Below, in pieces: positions 9,063-17,679 of a stretch of 64,000 bases of DNA (its first letter is position 1; the number at the start of each line of letters is the position of its first letter). The DNA comes from Saprospiraceae bacterium (lineage in GTDB: Bacteria; Bacteroidota; Bacteroidia; Chitinophagales; Saprospiraceae). Location: the NCBI GenBank assembly GCA_013214355.1, contig JABSSL010000090.1, forward strand, positions 1 through 64,000, in the 5' to 3' direction. The notes beneath the pieces were generated by a model. It searched no databases, was not told the origin of the DNA, and saw only the letters and a program-made list of their open reading frames with translations. Made by a program: the position numbers and the translations under genes.

Positions 9063-9641
9063 TTAATTTTCTCGTGATGAATTAGCAATCTTCTTTTTCA
9101 TTCGTTCCAAAATCCGGTATGTTCTCACCTTTGCATTGTTTTCCGTAATTCCCGTTATTTCAGCCACTTCCCGAAAGGAACGTTGCTCAAAAAAACGGAG
9201 TTCAATTAGTTGCAGATCCCCCTCCTTTAGTGTGTCCAGTGTCGCTAGTAGCTGTTGTCTCAATCCTTCTGTGTCCTGTTCGTCTAGTTCGTCAATCATA
9301 TCTGTAAAAGAACTTTCCTCCATGCTGACGACTCTGTTTTTCTGCGTGGCACGATAGTGTTGGGCTACTTCATTGCTGGCAATGCGGTAGAGCCAAGCAG
9401 AAAAGGGTACTCCTTTGTAGGAATAGGAATTTATCCTTTGTAGGGCTTTAAGGAATACTTGTGAGCAGATATCAGCGGTAAGTTCTTCCTGGTTGGTTCT
9501 TCTAAAAATAAAGCGAAAGATGGGTTCGTAATAGCGGTTGTAAAGCGGACGGAAACGCGCGGGGTCACGTTGGGCTGCCTGTACTTCAAGCCACTCTTCC
9601 TGCATATGCTCCACGGAAACAGACTTCTTAGACATACTCAT
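9063..9641 (-). CDS. ECF RNA polymerase sigma factor
   Basis: A sigma70-family protein of the extracytoplasmic-function type. Region 2 includes YNRYYEPIFRFIFRR and PFSAWLYRIASNEV; region 4 has the helix-turn-helix RSFREVAEITGITENNAKVR. Region 3 is absent, as usual. The frame is open to a TTG at 9692. I prefer the ATG at 9641 (protein starting MSMSKKS, 192 residues) because a TAnnTTTG promoter box lies over the upstream candidate starts. It is probably cotranscribed with the membrane protein gene downstream, which may be its regulator. Confidence 0.88.
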   Translation of the reverse strand: MSMSKKSVSVEHMQEEWLEVQAAQRDPARFRPLYNRYYEPIFRFIFRRTNQEELTADICSQVFLKALQRINSYSYKGVPFSAWLYRIASNEVAQHYRATQKNRVVSMEESSFTDMIDELDEQDTEGLRQQLLATLDTLKEGDLQLIELRFFEQRSFREVAEITGITENNAKVRTYRILERMKKKIANSSREN

Positions 9642-9689
9642 GCCTACGTTTTTTATATGGCTTCGGCTTAATTGAAGTTTTGAAAACAT

Positions 9690-9697
9690 CAAATGTA
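9690..9697 (-). promoter_or_regulatory. Bacteroidota -7 promoter box for the ECF sigma gene
   Basis: On the minus strand TACATTTG matches TAnnTTTG exactly, 49 bp upstream of the chosen ATG at 9641. A clear TTTG at the expected -33 distance was not found. The remaining gap up to 10026 contains a small inverted pair (ATGAGA/TCTCAT near 9722-9746) and AT-rich sequence, and presumably the promoter of the divergent gene at 10027; I see nothing else there. Confidence 0.4.
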
Positions 9698-10026
9698 CAT
9701 TTTTTAGCCCAAAATTGCTATGATGAGAACCTAGCTTATCGTCTCATTTATTATTCGGTTGATTTTACTACCATAATGCGAGCATTCTGAAAAGGTACAC
9801 CCCGCAGAAGTTTTTTTTCAAAAAATATTACTTTTACTGGAAAAGGGGATCTAGAGGCTATCTGAAAGTATCTCTCTGGTGATCAAGAAATGTTTTTCAC
9901 CTCAAATTATTCATGTGTTGCTTTAGCGGCAGAAAAGCCCTGAGGTAATCCTAACTCTACCCATTCCGCAGACATTTTGAGATAGCTTCATGAAAGGAGG
10001 AGCTTTGCATTCACTAAATCTCCGGT

Positions 10027-11094
10027 ATGAAATTTCGTTTACTGCTGGGGCTGGGAACAGCCCTGCTACTGTTGTTAGGATATCTGTTTTTCTTTCCCGT
10101 TCAAGTCGATCCAGTCTCCTGGAGGCCACCACGTGCTCCCGCTCTCGAAGGTAAATACGAAGTAAATAACAATCTAAGCCGCCTTTTGGTCCTGTATGAA
10201 GATCAATGCAGGGCCTGCGAAGATGTGGCTATTGACAATCAAGGCAGATTGTATGGCTCGAGTGTTACCGGTGAGATCATTCGCTTTGATGGGCGCAAAG
10301 AGGAACCAGAACTCTTTTTTGATACGGGAGGTCGGCCCTTGGGGATGCACTTTGATTTTTTGGGGAACCTCCTGGTGGCGGATGCGGATAAAGGCTTGAT
10401 CTCCATAAATCCGACGGGCGAATCCACCGTGTTAGTCAGTTCCCACAATGAAGTAGCCTTTGGGATAACGGATGATGTTGAGGTGGGCAGAGATGGTAAG
10501 ATTTACTTCTCAGATGCCTCACACCGCTTCCAACTGCATGATTATAAACTCGACATTCTAGAACATCGGCCTAATGGTAGGCTGATGGAATATGATCCTG
10601 TTTCACAAGAGACCAAACTCCTATTGGATGATCTCTACTTTGCCAATGGGGTCGCAGTGGCCGCAGATCAATCTTTTGTGTTGGTGGTGGAGACGGGGGC
10701 TTACAGGGTACGGCGATACTGGTTGAAGGGGAATCGCGCTGGACAAAATGATGTTTTTATTCAAAATCTGCCAGGATTTCCGGATGGTATTTCCCGTGGT
10801 TCTCGGGGCGTCTTTTGGCTAACTTTAGTCTCGCCTAGGAATCCTCAATTGGATAAATTGATGGTGAAGCCTTTACAAAGAAAGATCTTGGCTCGCCTAC
10901 CTGAAGCTTTACAGCCCGCTCCGGAACGATATAGCTTCGTTCTAGGTATTAATGAACGGGCACAAATCGTATACAACTTACAAGATCCCAGAGGGAAGTT
11001 CGCCCTAATTACGAATGTCCAAGAATACGAGGGGCAACTATATCTCGGCTCCTTGGCTGACAATGGGATCGGAACCATTCAACGACCTCGATAA
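10027..11094 (+). CDS. SMP-30/strictosidine synthase-like beta-propeller protein
   Basis: A 355-residue protein with an N-terminal transmembrane or uncleaved signal segment (about residues 4-25) and a six-bladed propeller of the SMP-30/strictosidine synthase type. Typical blade words are CEDVAIDNQGRLY, RPLGMHFDFLGNLLVADADKGL, TDDVEVGRDGKIYFSDAS and FPDGISRGSRGVFWL. Such proteins are often lactonases or esterases, but the substrate cannot be told here. I infer an extracytoplasmic location. Its stop overlaps the start of the PLP decarboxylase by one base (TAATG), so the two are translationally coupled. Confidence 0.8.
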   Translation: MKFRLLLGLGTALLLLLGYLFFFPVQVDPVSWRPPRAPALEGKYEVNNNLSRLLVLYEDQCRACEDVAIDNQGRLYGSSVTGEIIRFDGRKEEPELFFDTGGRPLGMHFDFLGNLLVADADKGLISINPTGESTVLVSSHNEVAFGITDDVEVGRDGKIYFSDASHRFQLHDYKLDILEHRPNGRLMEYDPVSQETKLLLDDLYFANGVAVAADQSFVLVVETGAYRVRRYWLKGNRAGQNDVFIQNLPGFPDGISRGSRGVFWLTLVSPRNPQLDKLMVKPLQRKILARLPEALQPAPERYSFVLGINERAQIVYNLQDPRGKFALITNVQEYEGQLYLGSLADNGIGTIQRPR

Positions 11095-12542
11095 TGACAA
11101 AAACAAGTTTGTTGCAAGCCGCTTATGATCCGGAAGCTTTCCGGAGCATGGGGTATCAATTAATTGATGAGCTGGCAGATTATCTGGCAAAATGCCAGGC
11201 AGGGGCCGAGGAAATTCCTGCCAACCCATGGATCAAACCTGAGGAGGCTAGGGAGCGCTGGAGCGCTGCCGTGGACCAGGCTGGAAGCGTTTCAAGCCTG
11301 CAAATTCTGGTCGATACGCTCAAAGAAGGAGTGCATTTGCATCATCCTAAGTATATGGGACATCAAATTAGTCCCCCGATTCCAATCACCGCTTTGGCAG
11401 GGCTGGTGAGTGATTGGATGAACAATGGCATGGGGGTCTACGAGATGGGGGTCCCAGGATCTACGATGGAACATTTAGCTGTAAAAAAGGTGAGTCAATA
11501 CATGGGGTTTTCTGATGCAGCGGATGGTTTCATTACCTCCGGTGGAACGCTAGCCAATACCACGGCCTTGCTCGCGGCTAGAAGCATCAAAGCGCAACAA
11601 AATGTATGGACCGATGGGCATGATCAACCCCTGGCGCTAATGGTATCAGAAGCAGCCCATTATTGCGTAGACCGAGCCGCGAAGATCATGGGATGGGGCG
11701 AAAAAGGGATCATCAAGGTACCCGTTAATGATCGCTATCAAATGAAGACTGATCAATTACAGCGGCTATATCAAGAGGCCAGCGATGCGGGCGTGCAAGT
11801 AATCGCGGTGGTAGGAAGTGCCTGTAGTACGGCCACTGGCTCCTTCGATGACTTAAGGGCGATTGCCAAGTTTTGTCAGCAGCACGATCTTTGGTTTCAC
11901 GTGGATGGCGCGCATGGAGCTGCCTTGGCCTTCTCCGGGAAGTACAAGGATCGGGTAAAGGGAATAGAATTAGCTGATTCCGTAGCGATGGATTTTCATA
12001 AGATGTTGCTTACGCCTTCCATTACCACCGCTTTGATTTTCAAGGACGGGAAGCATAGCTATCAAACTTTTAGCCAAAGAGCAGATTACCTTTTTGAGCA
12101 AGCCGATCCGGAATGGTTCAACTTTGCTAAAAGAACTTTTGAATGCACCAAGTTAATGTTAGGCTTAAAGGCTTTCATTACCCTCAGCCAGTATGGGGTG
12201 AAACTTTGGGACGAGGCCGTTACGGCAGTGGTAGACCTCAGTCAAGCCTTTGCTCAAATGATCAAAGATCATCCAGCCTTCGAATTGGCAGTAGAACCTG
12301 AGTGCAATATTGTTTGCTTCAGATATCAGCAAGAAGGAATATCGAAGAAGGAGCAAAATCAGCTAAATGATCGACTCCGTCAGTCTATTTTGGAAGATGG
12401 AGAATTCTATATCGTCAAGACTTGGCTAGGGGAGGAGTTGTGGCTGAGAACCACGCTAGCCAACCCACTAAGTACTACAACGGAATTAAAAGGTCTTTTG
12501 GATAAGATTGAGGGTTTTGTACCTGCTCATCTACCCGCTTAA
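11094..12542 (+). CDS. Group II PLP-dependent amino acid decarboxylase
   Basis: A 482-residue fold-type I PLP enzyme of the glutamate/aromatic/diaminobutyrate decarboxylase group. The PLP lysine should be K303 (in AMDFHKMLLTP). HVDGAHGAA (269-277) holds the aspartate that contacts the pyridine nitrogen, and TSGGTLANTTAL (148-159) binds phosphate. Length is normal. The likely reaction is release of CO2 from an amino acid, but the substrate (aspartate, diaminobutyrate, glutamate or an aromatic amino acid) is not readable by eye. It is translationally coupled to the SMP-30-like gene upstream, which is an uncommon partner, and ends at a strong shared terminator. Confidence 0.88.
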   Translation: MTKTSLLQAAYDPEAFRSMGYQLIDELADYLAKCQAGAEEIPANPWIKPEEARERWSAAVDQAGSVSSLQILVDTLKEGVHLHHPKYMGHQISPPIPITALAGLVSDWMNNGMGVYEMGVPGSTMEHLAVKKVSQYMGFSDAADGFITSGGTLANTTALLAARSIKAQQNVWTDGHDQPLALMVSEAAHYCVDRAAKIMGWGEKGIIKVPVNDRYQMKTDQLQRLYQEASDAGVQVIAVVGSACSTATGSFDDLRAIAKFCQQHDLWFHVDGAHGAALAFSGKYKDRVKGIELADSVAMDFHKMLLTPSITTALIFKDGKHSYQTFSQRADYLFEQADPEWFNFAKRTFECTKLMLGLKAFITLSQYGVKLWDEAVTAVVDLSQAFAQMIKDHPAFELAVEPECNIVCFRYQQEGISKKEQNQLNDRLRQSILEDGEFYIVKTWLGEELWLRTTLANPLSTTTELKGLLDKIEGFVPAHLPA

Positions 12543-12546
12543 AATA

Positions 12547-12585
12547 AAGAACCCGATTTCTGGCCAGTCCAAAAATCGGGTTCTT
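12547..12585. terminator. Bidirectional terminator between the decarboxylase gene and sucC
   Basis: A perfect 13-bp stem: AAGAACCCGATTT (12547-12559) with AAATCGGGTTCTT (12573-12585), and a 13-nt loop. It lies 5 bp after the plus-strand decarboxylase stop and 40 bp from the end of the minus-strand sucC, and can serve both. Confidence 0.85.
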
Positions 12586-12624
12586 ATATGCTAATTCAGA
12601 TCAAAGATCTGAAAATTTACTTCT

Positions 12625-13827
12625 CTATTGCAAAACCTCTTTCACTAGGTCAGCTGCCTCTTGTAGCAAGATAGCAGAGTGTACGGAAAGACCCGATTCG
12701 TCAATGATGGTTTTAGCTAGATCCGCATTGGTTCCTTGCAATCTCACGATGATCGGAACGCTAATATCGCCGATGTTCTTATAAGCGTCAACCACCCCTT
12801 GAGCAACGCGATCGCAACGCACAATACCACCAAAAATATTAATCAAGATCGCTTTTACTGCAGGGTCACGTAGAATGATGCGGAAAGCTTGTTCAACGCG
12901 GGCAGCATCAGCTGTACCCCCAACATCTAAGAAGTTTGCAGGCTCACCACCAGAAAGTTTGATAATATCCATGGTGGCCATGGCCAAACCAGCACCATTT
13001 ACCATACATCCTACATTACCATCAAGATTCACGTAATTCAAACCGTAGCTCTTGGCTTCAACTTCTGTTGGATCTTCTTCATCGGTATCTCTTAGCTCCG
13101 CCAAGTCTTTGTGACGGAACAGGGAATTATCATCCAAAGAAACTTTGCAGTCCACTGCGATAATTCGATCTTCGCCATCCTTAAGGCAAGGGTTGATTTC
13201 AAAAAGAGAAGCATCGGATCCGACGAAAGCTTTGTATAGCTTCGTGATGAATCTTACCATCTCTTTGAATGCTTTACCGCTCAATCCTAAATTGAAAGCT
13301 ACCTTACGAGCCTGGAAAGGCAGTAGTCCCAACTGTGGATCGATATATTCTTTATGTACAAGTTCTGGCGTCTTTTCAGCTACCTCTTCAATGTCCATAC
13401 CACCCTCGGTAGAGTGAATGATCACATTGCGTTTCTTTTCTCTATCCATCAGGATGGAGATGTAGTATTCCTTGCAAGCATCAAAGTCAGGTGCATAAAC
13501 ATCCTGAGCAACAAGGACCTTGCGTACTAGTTTCCCAGGGCCTTCCATACCGCCTGGCGTCTGGGGTGTTTTCAACATCATGCCGATGATGTTACCCGCA
13601 TGTTCTTTGAGATCGTCCAAGTTTTTGGCCAATTTCACTCCACCACCTTTACCACGACCACCAGCATGGATCTGGGCTTTCACCACTGCCATTTCGGTAC
13701 CCGTTTCTTCTTGCAGGGACTTGAAGGCATCTAGAGCCTCCTCTACAGTTGTTGCGACTTTACCTTCCTGAATGGTAACGCCGTAACTCTTTAGCAATTC
13801 TTTACCTTGATATTCATGTAAGTTCAT
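12625..13827 (-). CDS. sucC: Succinyl-CoA ligase, beta subunit
   Basis: A 400-residue ATP-grasp protein starting MNLHEYQGKELL, the typical SucC start. It forms succinyl-CoA synthetase with SucD (not in the window), making ATP or GTP from succinyl-CoA in the citric acid cycle. Glycine-rich HAGGRGKGGGVKLA (about 53-66) binds nucleotide, and the C-terminal half has GGTADAARVEQAF and NIFGGIVRCDRVAQG, the CoA-ligase domain. It stands alone, convergent with the decarboxylase gene, as is common in Bacteroidota, where sucC and sucD are often separate. Confidence 0.96.
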   Translation of the reverse strand: MNLHEYQGKELLKSYGVTIQEGKVATTVEEALDAFKSLQEETGTEMAVVKAQIHAGGRGKGGGVKLAKNLDDLKEHAGNIIGMMLKTPQTPGGMEGPGKLVRKVLVAQDVYAPDFDACKEYYISILMDREKKRNVIIHSTEGGMDIEEVAEKTPELVHKEYIDPQLGLLPFQARKVAFNLGLSGKAFKEMVRFITKLYKAFVGSDASLFEINPCLKDGEDRIIAVDCKVSLDDNSLFRHKDLAELRDTDEEDPTEVEAKSYGLNYVNLDGNVGCMVNGAGLAMATMDIIKLSGGEPANFLDVGGTADAARVEQAFRIILRDPAVKAILINIFGGIVRCDRVAQGVVDAYKNIGDISVPIIVRLQGTNADLAKTIIDESGLSVHSAILLQEAADLVKEVLQ

Positions 13828-14030
13828 GTAGGATGGGTTTGAATTTTCGCCAGCAAAAGTAACGGATTTTTGCGGAATTCAAAAAGGTGAGCAGAAGTAT
13901 TGTCAAGAACCCGTAAGTCAATGTTACGGCAAGGTTAAGAGCGGGAGAAAGGAATCGTAAAACGGGATGGCCAGAACAGCGGATTTGCCTACAATTTCTT
14001 AGGAATAGACGGACGGGTTAGCGCCCGGTC

Positions 14031-14531
14031 CTACCAATCTGCAAAGGCTTCGTTGAAGATGTATTCCATGATCTGATTCACAATTTCATCTAAAGCTGCT
14101 TCCTGGACAGAACTGAGATCTGTTGTGCTCGGGAAATCAAAAAAATGGGAGAAGTTTTTCTTCCAACCTTTATCAGTTTCTACATTGTTGATATATTCCA
14201 CGGCTGTCGTGACCGTCAAGCGGTTAAGAGCCGTAGTTTCGTTAGCTCGTGGCGCCTCTGAGGTGACTCTAAAGTCCACGAGGGTGCCGATAAATTCGAT
14301 GTCAGGAGTTACCTGGTTTTCTACCAGGCGCGCTTCTGTTCTCACCTTTTGATCAAGGGCAAAGGTTAAGGTTTGTGCGAGCGTAGGAGGCGCATTGGGA
14401 GCATTATCCTTAAATCGAATGACATAAAAGGTCTTCACATTGTCGCCAATGCTGATTCCAGAGAAGGTATAGCAGGAAGCACTGAGGATGCAGATCAGCA
14501 AAGCTAGCAACGTATATCTAAATGTAGTCAT
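14031..14531 (-). CDS. lptE: LptE-like LPS-assembly lipoprotein
   Basis: A 166-residue lipoprotein from the ATG at 14531 (the frame is open to a TTG at 14537). The lipobox ends LSASC with the lipidated cysteine at residue 20. The mature protein begins YTFSG and contains the beta-rich body of the Bacteroidota LptE family (T..L...L..ALDQKV, then alternating strands). LptE plugs the LptD barrel that inserts LPS into the outer membrane. It follows the sigma54 activator and miaB on the same strand, the order I know from other Bacteroidota, which supports the call more than the weakly conserved sequence does. Confidence 0.8.
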   Translation of the reverse strand: MTTFRYTLLALLICILSASCYTFSGISIGDNVKTFYVIRFKDNAPNAPPTLAQTLTFALDQKVRTEARLVENQVTPDIEFIGTLVDFRVTSEAPRANETTALNRLTVTTAVEYINNVETDKGWKKNFSHFFDFPSTTDLSSVQEAALDEIVNQIMEYIFNEAFADW

Positions 14532-14621
14532 GATCAAAGGTAAGTTTTAAGGCATCTCTTTACCAAATCGCTTTAACAAGTTTAACCTTCTATTAGGGGT
14601 ATCACCTGGCGATCAGCCGGA

Positions 14622-15917
14622 CTAAAGGTTATACTCTTTAATCTTTCGGTACAAGGTACGCTCTGAGATTTCTAGATCCTGGGCTGCTTCCTTTCGCTTA
14701 CCATCATGCTTTTTCAAAGCACGGCGAATGAGCTCTTTTTCATTTTCAACCAGGGAAAGATTGTCGTCTACTACTACAAGGTCCTGGTACTGCTCCTCAG
14801 CGCTTTCATCTAAGATTATGGGCTTGAGTTTTTCCTCAGAACGAACAGGGGGCGCAGCGGGGGCAGGCTTGTATTCGTCTAGTAAGTCTTCTACAGCGCT
14901 GGTCGAGTAGCGAGGGATTTCATCCCTACGACTAACTGAAGCTCCAATCCCTCGTATCGGAGAGACGTCAGGAACCTGTAAGTTATTATCTCTGATAATC
15001 TCAAAAACTAGATCCTTGAGATCTGTCAGATCCTTTTTCATCTCGAAGAGCACTTTGTACAGGATTTCTCTCTCCTTCAGATTTCCCTCGCTGAGATCTT
15101 CACTTTCATGAATCATCGGTAGATTGCGCTTCAGCAAGTTAGGAATCAATTCCAGCATATGTTCCGCACTGACCATCCGTTCTTCAGACAGCACCGATAC
15201 CTGTTCTGCTACGTTTTTCAACTCTCTAATATTACCTGGCCATCGATAGGATTCTAAAAACAGGCGGGCACGCTCATCGAGTTGCACGGGAGGAGTGCGG
15301 TAGGTTTCGGCAAAATCCACCGCAAATTTTCGGAAGAGCATGTAAATGTCTTCTGGTCGTTCTCGCAAAGAGGGGAGGTGGATGGGAACGGTATTCAATC
15401 GGAAATAAAGATCCTCTCTAAATTTTCCTTTTCTAATGGCTTCTTGCAGCTTTACATTGGTAGCTGCCACGATGCGGACATCTGTCTTCTGCGGCTTGGA
15501 AGATCCCACTCTAATGAATTCTCCCGCTTCCAAAATCCTTAGTAGAGCCGCCTGTGTTTCAGCAGGCATTTCTCCAATCTCATCCAGGAAAATAGTGCCA
15601 CCATTGTAGGTTTCAAAATAGCCTTTACGTTCACCGGTGGCTCCAGTAAAAGCGCCTTTTTCATGGCCAAATAGCTCGGAGTTAATGGTGCCTTCAGGAA
15701 TGGCTCCACAATTGATTGCGATAAATTTATTGTGCTTGCGAGCACTATTTTCATGTATGATCCGTGAGAACGCCTCTTTGCCCGTTCCACTTTCGCCTGT
15801 AATCAATACAGAGAGATCCGTCTTAGCTACTCGTACCGCCGTACCTAAAGCTCGATCCAGCAGAGGAGATCGACCAATGATGCCATATCTTTGTTTAACG
15901 GACTGTAGCTTTTCCAT
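14622..15917 (-). CDS. Sigma54-dependent transcriptional activator
   Basis: About 431 residues from the ATG at 15917; the open frame runs up to 15989 into miaB, but residues 25 onward of that frame give the natural start MEKLQSVKQRYGIIG. The AAA+ domain has GESGTGKE (41-48) and GAFTGA (88-93), the loop that touches sigma54, so it should be able to open sigma54 promoters. A Fis-type helix-turn-helix ends the protein (ERTLYRKIKEY). There is no receiver, GAF or PAS domain in front; about 130 residues between the AAA+ and DNA-binding parts are of unclear role. It sits between miaB and lptE, a conserved Bacteroidota position. A near-consensus sigma54 promoter occurs before dnaK in this window. Confidence 0.93.
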   Translation of the reverse strand: MEKLQSVKQRYGIIGRSPLLDRALGTAVRVAKTDLSVLITGESGTGKEAFSRIIHENSARKHNKFIAINCGAIPEGTINSELFGHEKGAFTGATGERKGYFETYNGGTIFLDEIGEMPAETQAALLRILEAGEFIRVGSSKPQKTDVRIVAATNVKLQEAIRKGKFREDLYFRLNTVPIHLPSLRERPEDIYMLFRKFAVDFAETYRTPPVQLDERARLFLESYRWPGNIRELKNVAEQVSVLSEERMVSAEHMLELIPNLLKRNLPMIHESEDLSEGNLKEREILYKVLFEMKKDLTDLKDLVFEIIRDNNLQVPDVSPIRGIGASVSRRDEIPRYSTSAVEDLLDEYKPAPAAPPVRSEEKLKPIILDESAEEQYQDLVVVDDNLSLVENEKELIRRALKKHDGKRKEAAQDLEISERTLYRKIKEYNL

Positions 15918-15966
15918 AAATGGTTTTTGACGAATAATAAAGAGCGTTGCGGTTTCTCTAAAATTT

Positions 15967-17409
15967 CTATTCGGTGACCATCTCTCCAATCAGCGTAGCA
16001 CTAGTCGCCTTATTCACGGTAACCTGTACATAATCTCCAGCTTGGTAACCAGATACTTTTGGAAAGACAATCGTCTTGTTCTGGGAATTTCTGCCTTTGA
16101 AATCCTGATCGGATTTTTTGGAGGTTCCCTCAATAAGTACTTTGAAGGTTTTCCCAATGTCACGTTGATTATGCGCCTGCGAAACCTTAGTCTGTAATTG
16201 AATGATCTCTTGTAGACGTCTCTTCTTGGTTTCGAGCGGAATATCGTCTTCGTATTTTCTTGCGGCCATGGTTCCTGGACGTTCAGAATAGAAGAACATA
16301 TAGGACATACTATAGCCAGCAAATTCGATCATACTCAAGGTATCCTGATGCTCCGCCTCCGTTTCTGAGCAGAAACCAGCAATGATATCGGAGGAAATCG
16401 CGCAATCTGGAATTATTTCGTAGATCCGGTTGATCTTCTTGATATACCATTCTCGATCGTAGGTCCGGTTCATCAGCTCTAGTACACGGCTATTTCCAGA
16501 TTGTACCGGAAGGTGAATGTAGTTGCAGATATTCTCGTACTTAGCCATCGTGTACAACACCTCATCGGTGATATCTTTTGGATGAGAGGTAGAGAATCGT
16601 ATGCGAAGATCTGGGTGTACATTCGCCACTTGTGCCAGGAGGTCCGCAAAACTGACCACTTCCTGGGTTTCAGGGTTTTCCCATTTGTAGGAATCTACGT
16701 TTTGTCCCAAAAGAGTCACTTCTCTATATCCCTTTTCATATAGATCGGTTGCTTCCGCCACAATACTGAATGCATTGCGACTTCGCTCTCTACCACGGGT
16801 AAAGGGCACCACGCAAAAAGAACACATGTTATCGCAACCACGCATGATAGAAATAAATGCCGAAACACCATTGCTACCCAATCTCAGTGGGCTAATGTCT
16901 GCATAGGTTTCTTCACGAGATAAAAAGACATTTACACCTTTATCCCCTTCTTCCGCATTGGATACCAAGTTGGGTAGATCCCGGTAGGCATCGGGGCCAA
17001 CGACTAGATCCACCAGTTTTTCCTGTTCCAAAAACTTACTCTTCAGTCGCTCCGCCATGCATCCTAGCACTCCAACCAATGTACCTGGTCTCTGCTGTTT
17101 CACTTTATCAAACACCCTTAGCCTTTTCCGAACGGTATCTTCAGCCTTTTCTCTAATGGAACACGTATTAATCATAATCAGGTCAGCCACCTCCATATTG
17201 CGAGTAGGCTGAAACCCAACTTCCGCAAGAATAGATGCTACAATTTCACTATCACTAAAATTCATCTGACAGCCATAGCTCTCTATATAGAAATGCTTCT
17301 GATTTGTAGCAGCACCTGGCAGCCCAGCCTCCTGGAAGAACACTTCTCCTTGCTTGCTTTCGTCTATCTCCTTCTTAATGCCCGTAAGGGTCGGATTGTC
17401 GTTGTACAT
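15967..17409 (-). CDS. miaB: tRNA-2-methylthio-N6-dimethylallyladenosine synthase MiaB
   Basis: A 480-residue radical SAM methylthiotransferase that modifies A37 of tRNAs reading UNN codons. The N-terminal UPF0004 domain starts [10 protein letters not shown] (C47), with further cluster cysteines in [10 protein letters not shown] and LGCMAERLK. The radical SAM motif is [25 protein letters not shown]-binding domain closes the protein (about 415-478). The N-terminal extension before residue 40 is somewhat long but usual in this phylum. It is followed closely by the sigma54 activator gene on the same strand. Confidence 0.96.
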   Translation of the reverse strand: MYNDNPTLTGIKKEIDESKQGEVFFQEAGLPGAATNQKHFYIESYGCQMNFSDSEIVASILAEVGFQPTRNMEVADLIMINTCSIREKAEDTVRKRLRVFDKVKQQRPGTLVGVLGCMAERLKSKFLEQEKLVDLVVGPDAYRDLPNLVSNAEEGDKGVNVFLSREETYADISPLRLGSNGVSAFISIMRGCDNMCSFCVVPFTRGRERSRNAFSIVAEATDLYEKGYREVTLLGQNVDSYKWENPETQEVVSFADLLAQVANVHPDLRIRFSTSHPKDITDEVLYTMAKYENICNYIHLPVQSGNSRVLELMNRTYDREWYIKKINRIYEIIPDCAISSDIIAGFCSETEAEHQDTLSMIEFAGYSMSYMFFYSERPGTMAARKYEDDIPLETKKRRLQEIIQLQTKVSQAHNQRDIGKTFKVLIEGTSKKSDQDFKGRNSQNKTIVFPKVSGYQAGDYVQVTVNKATSATLIGEMVTE

Positions 17410-17445
17410 ACTTTGCTAATTTGATCAACTCAATGCATCTACTTC

Positions 17446-17496
17446 AAAAAAAGAGTGCATCTGAATCCCAAATGGTTCCGGATGCACTCTTTTTTT
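17446..17496. terminator. Strong terminator downstream of the TonB receptor gene
   Basis: A perfect 16-bp stem with A and T tracts on its outer ends: seven A then GAGTGCATC (17446-17461) pairs with GATGCACTC then seven T (17481-17496). It is 184 bp beyond the TonB receptor stop and 37 bp upstream of miaB, so it isolates miaB from read-through. The stretch 17497-17679 holds only a weak CTTCGAC/GTCGAAG pair. Confidence 0.8.
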
Positions 17497-17679
17497 CTGC
17501 TTCGACTAATCTGATGTTTGCGGCTACTCACAAATGAAATTCAACACTTTCTCTGGTCGTCATTTCATCTCATTTTATGATTGCCCACTGGACCTGTCGA
17601 AGAAGGTTTTTTATCAAAGCTACACCCAATTGGGGTGCAAAAGTAATCAATTTTCAGTACTAATGTGACAAAATGTCAG

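Noticed and set aside
14532-14537. Upstream TTG start for lptE
   Set aside because: The ATG at 14531 gives a normal lipoprotein signal, and the extra two residues add nothing.
17500-17602. CTTCGAC/GTCGAAG inverted pair about 90 bp apart
   Set aside because: Only seven bases long with no internal symmetry, and it does not match the 162-bp repeat family, so it is probably chance.
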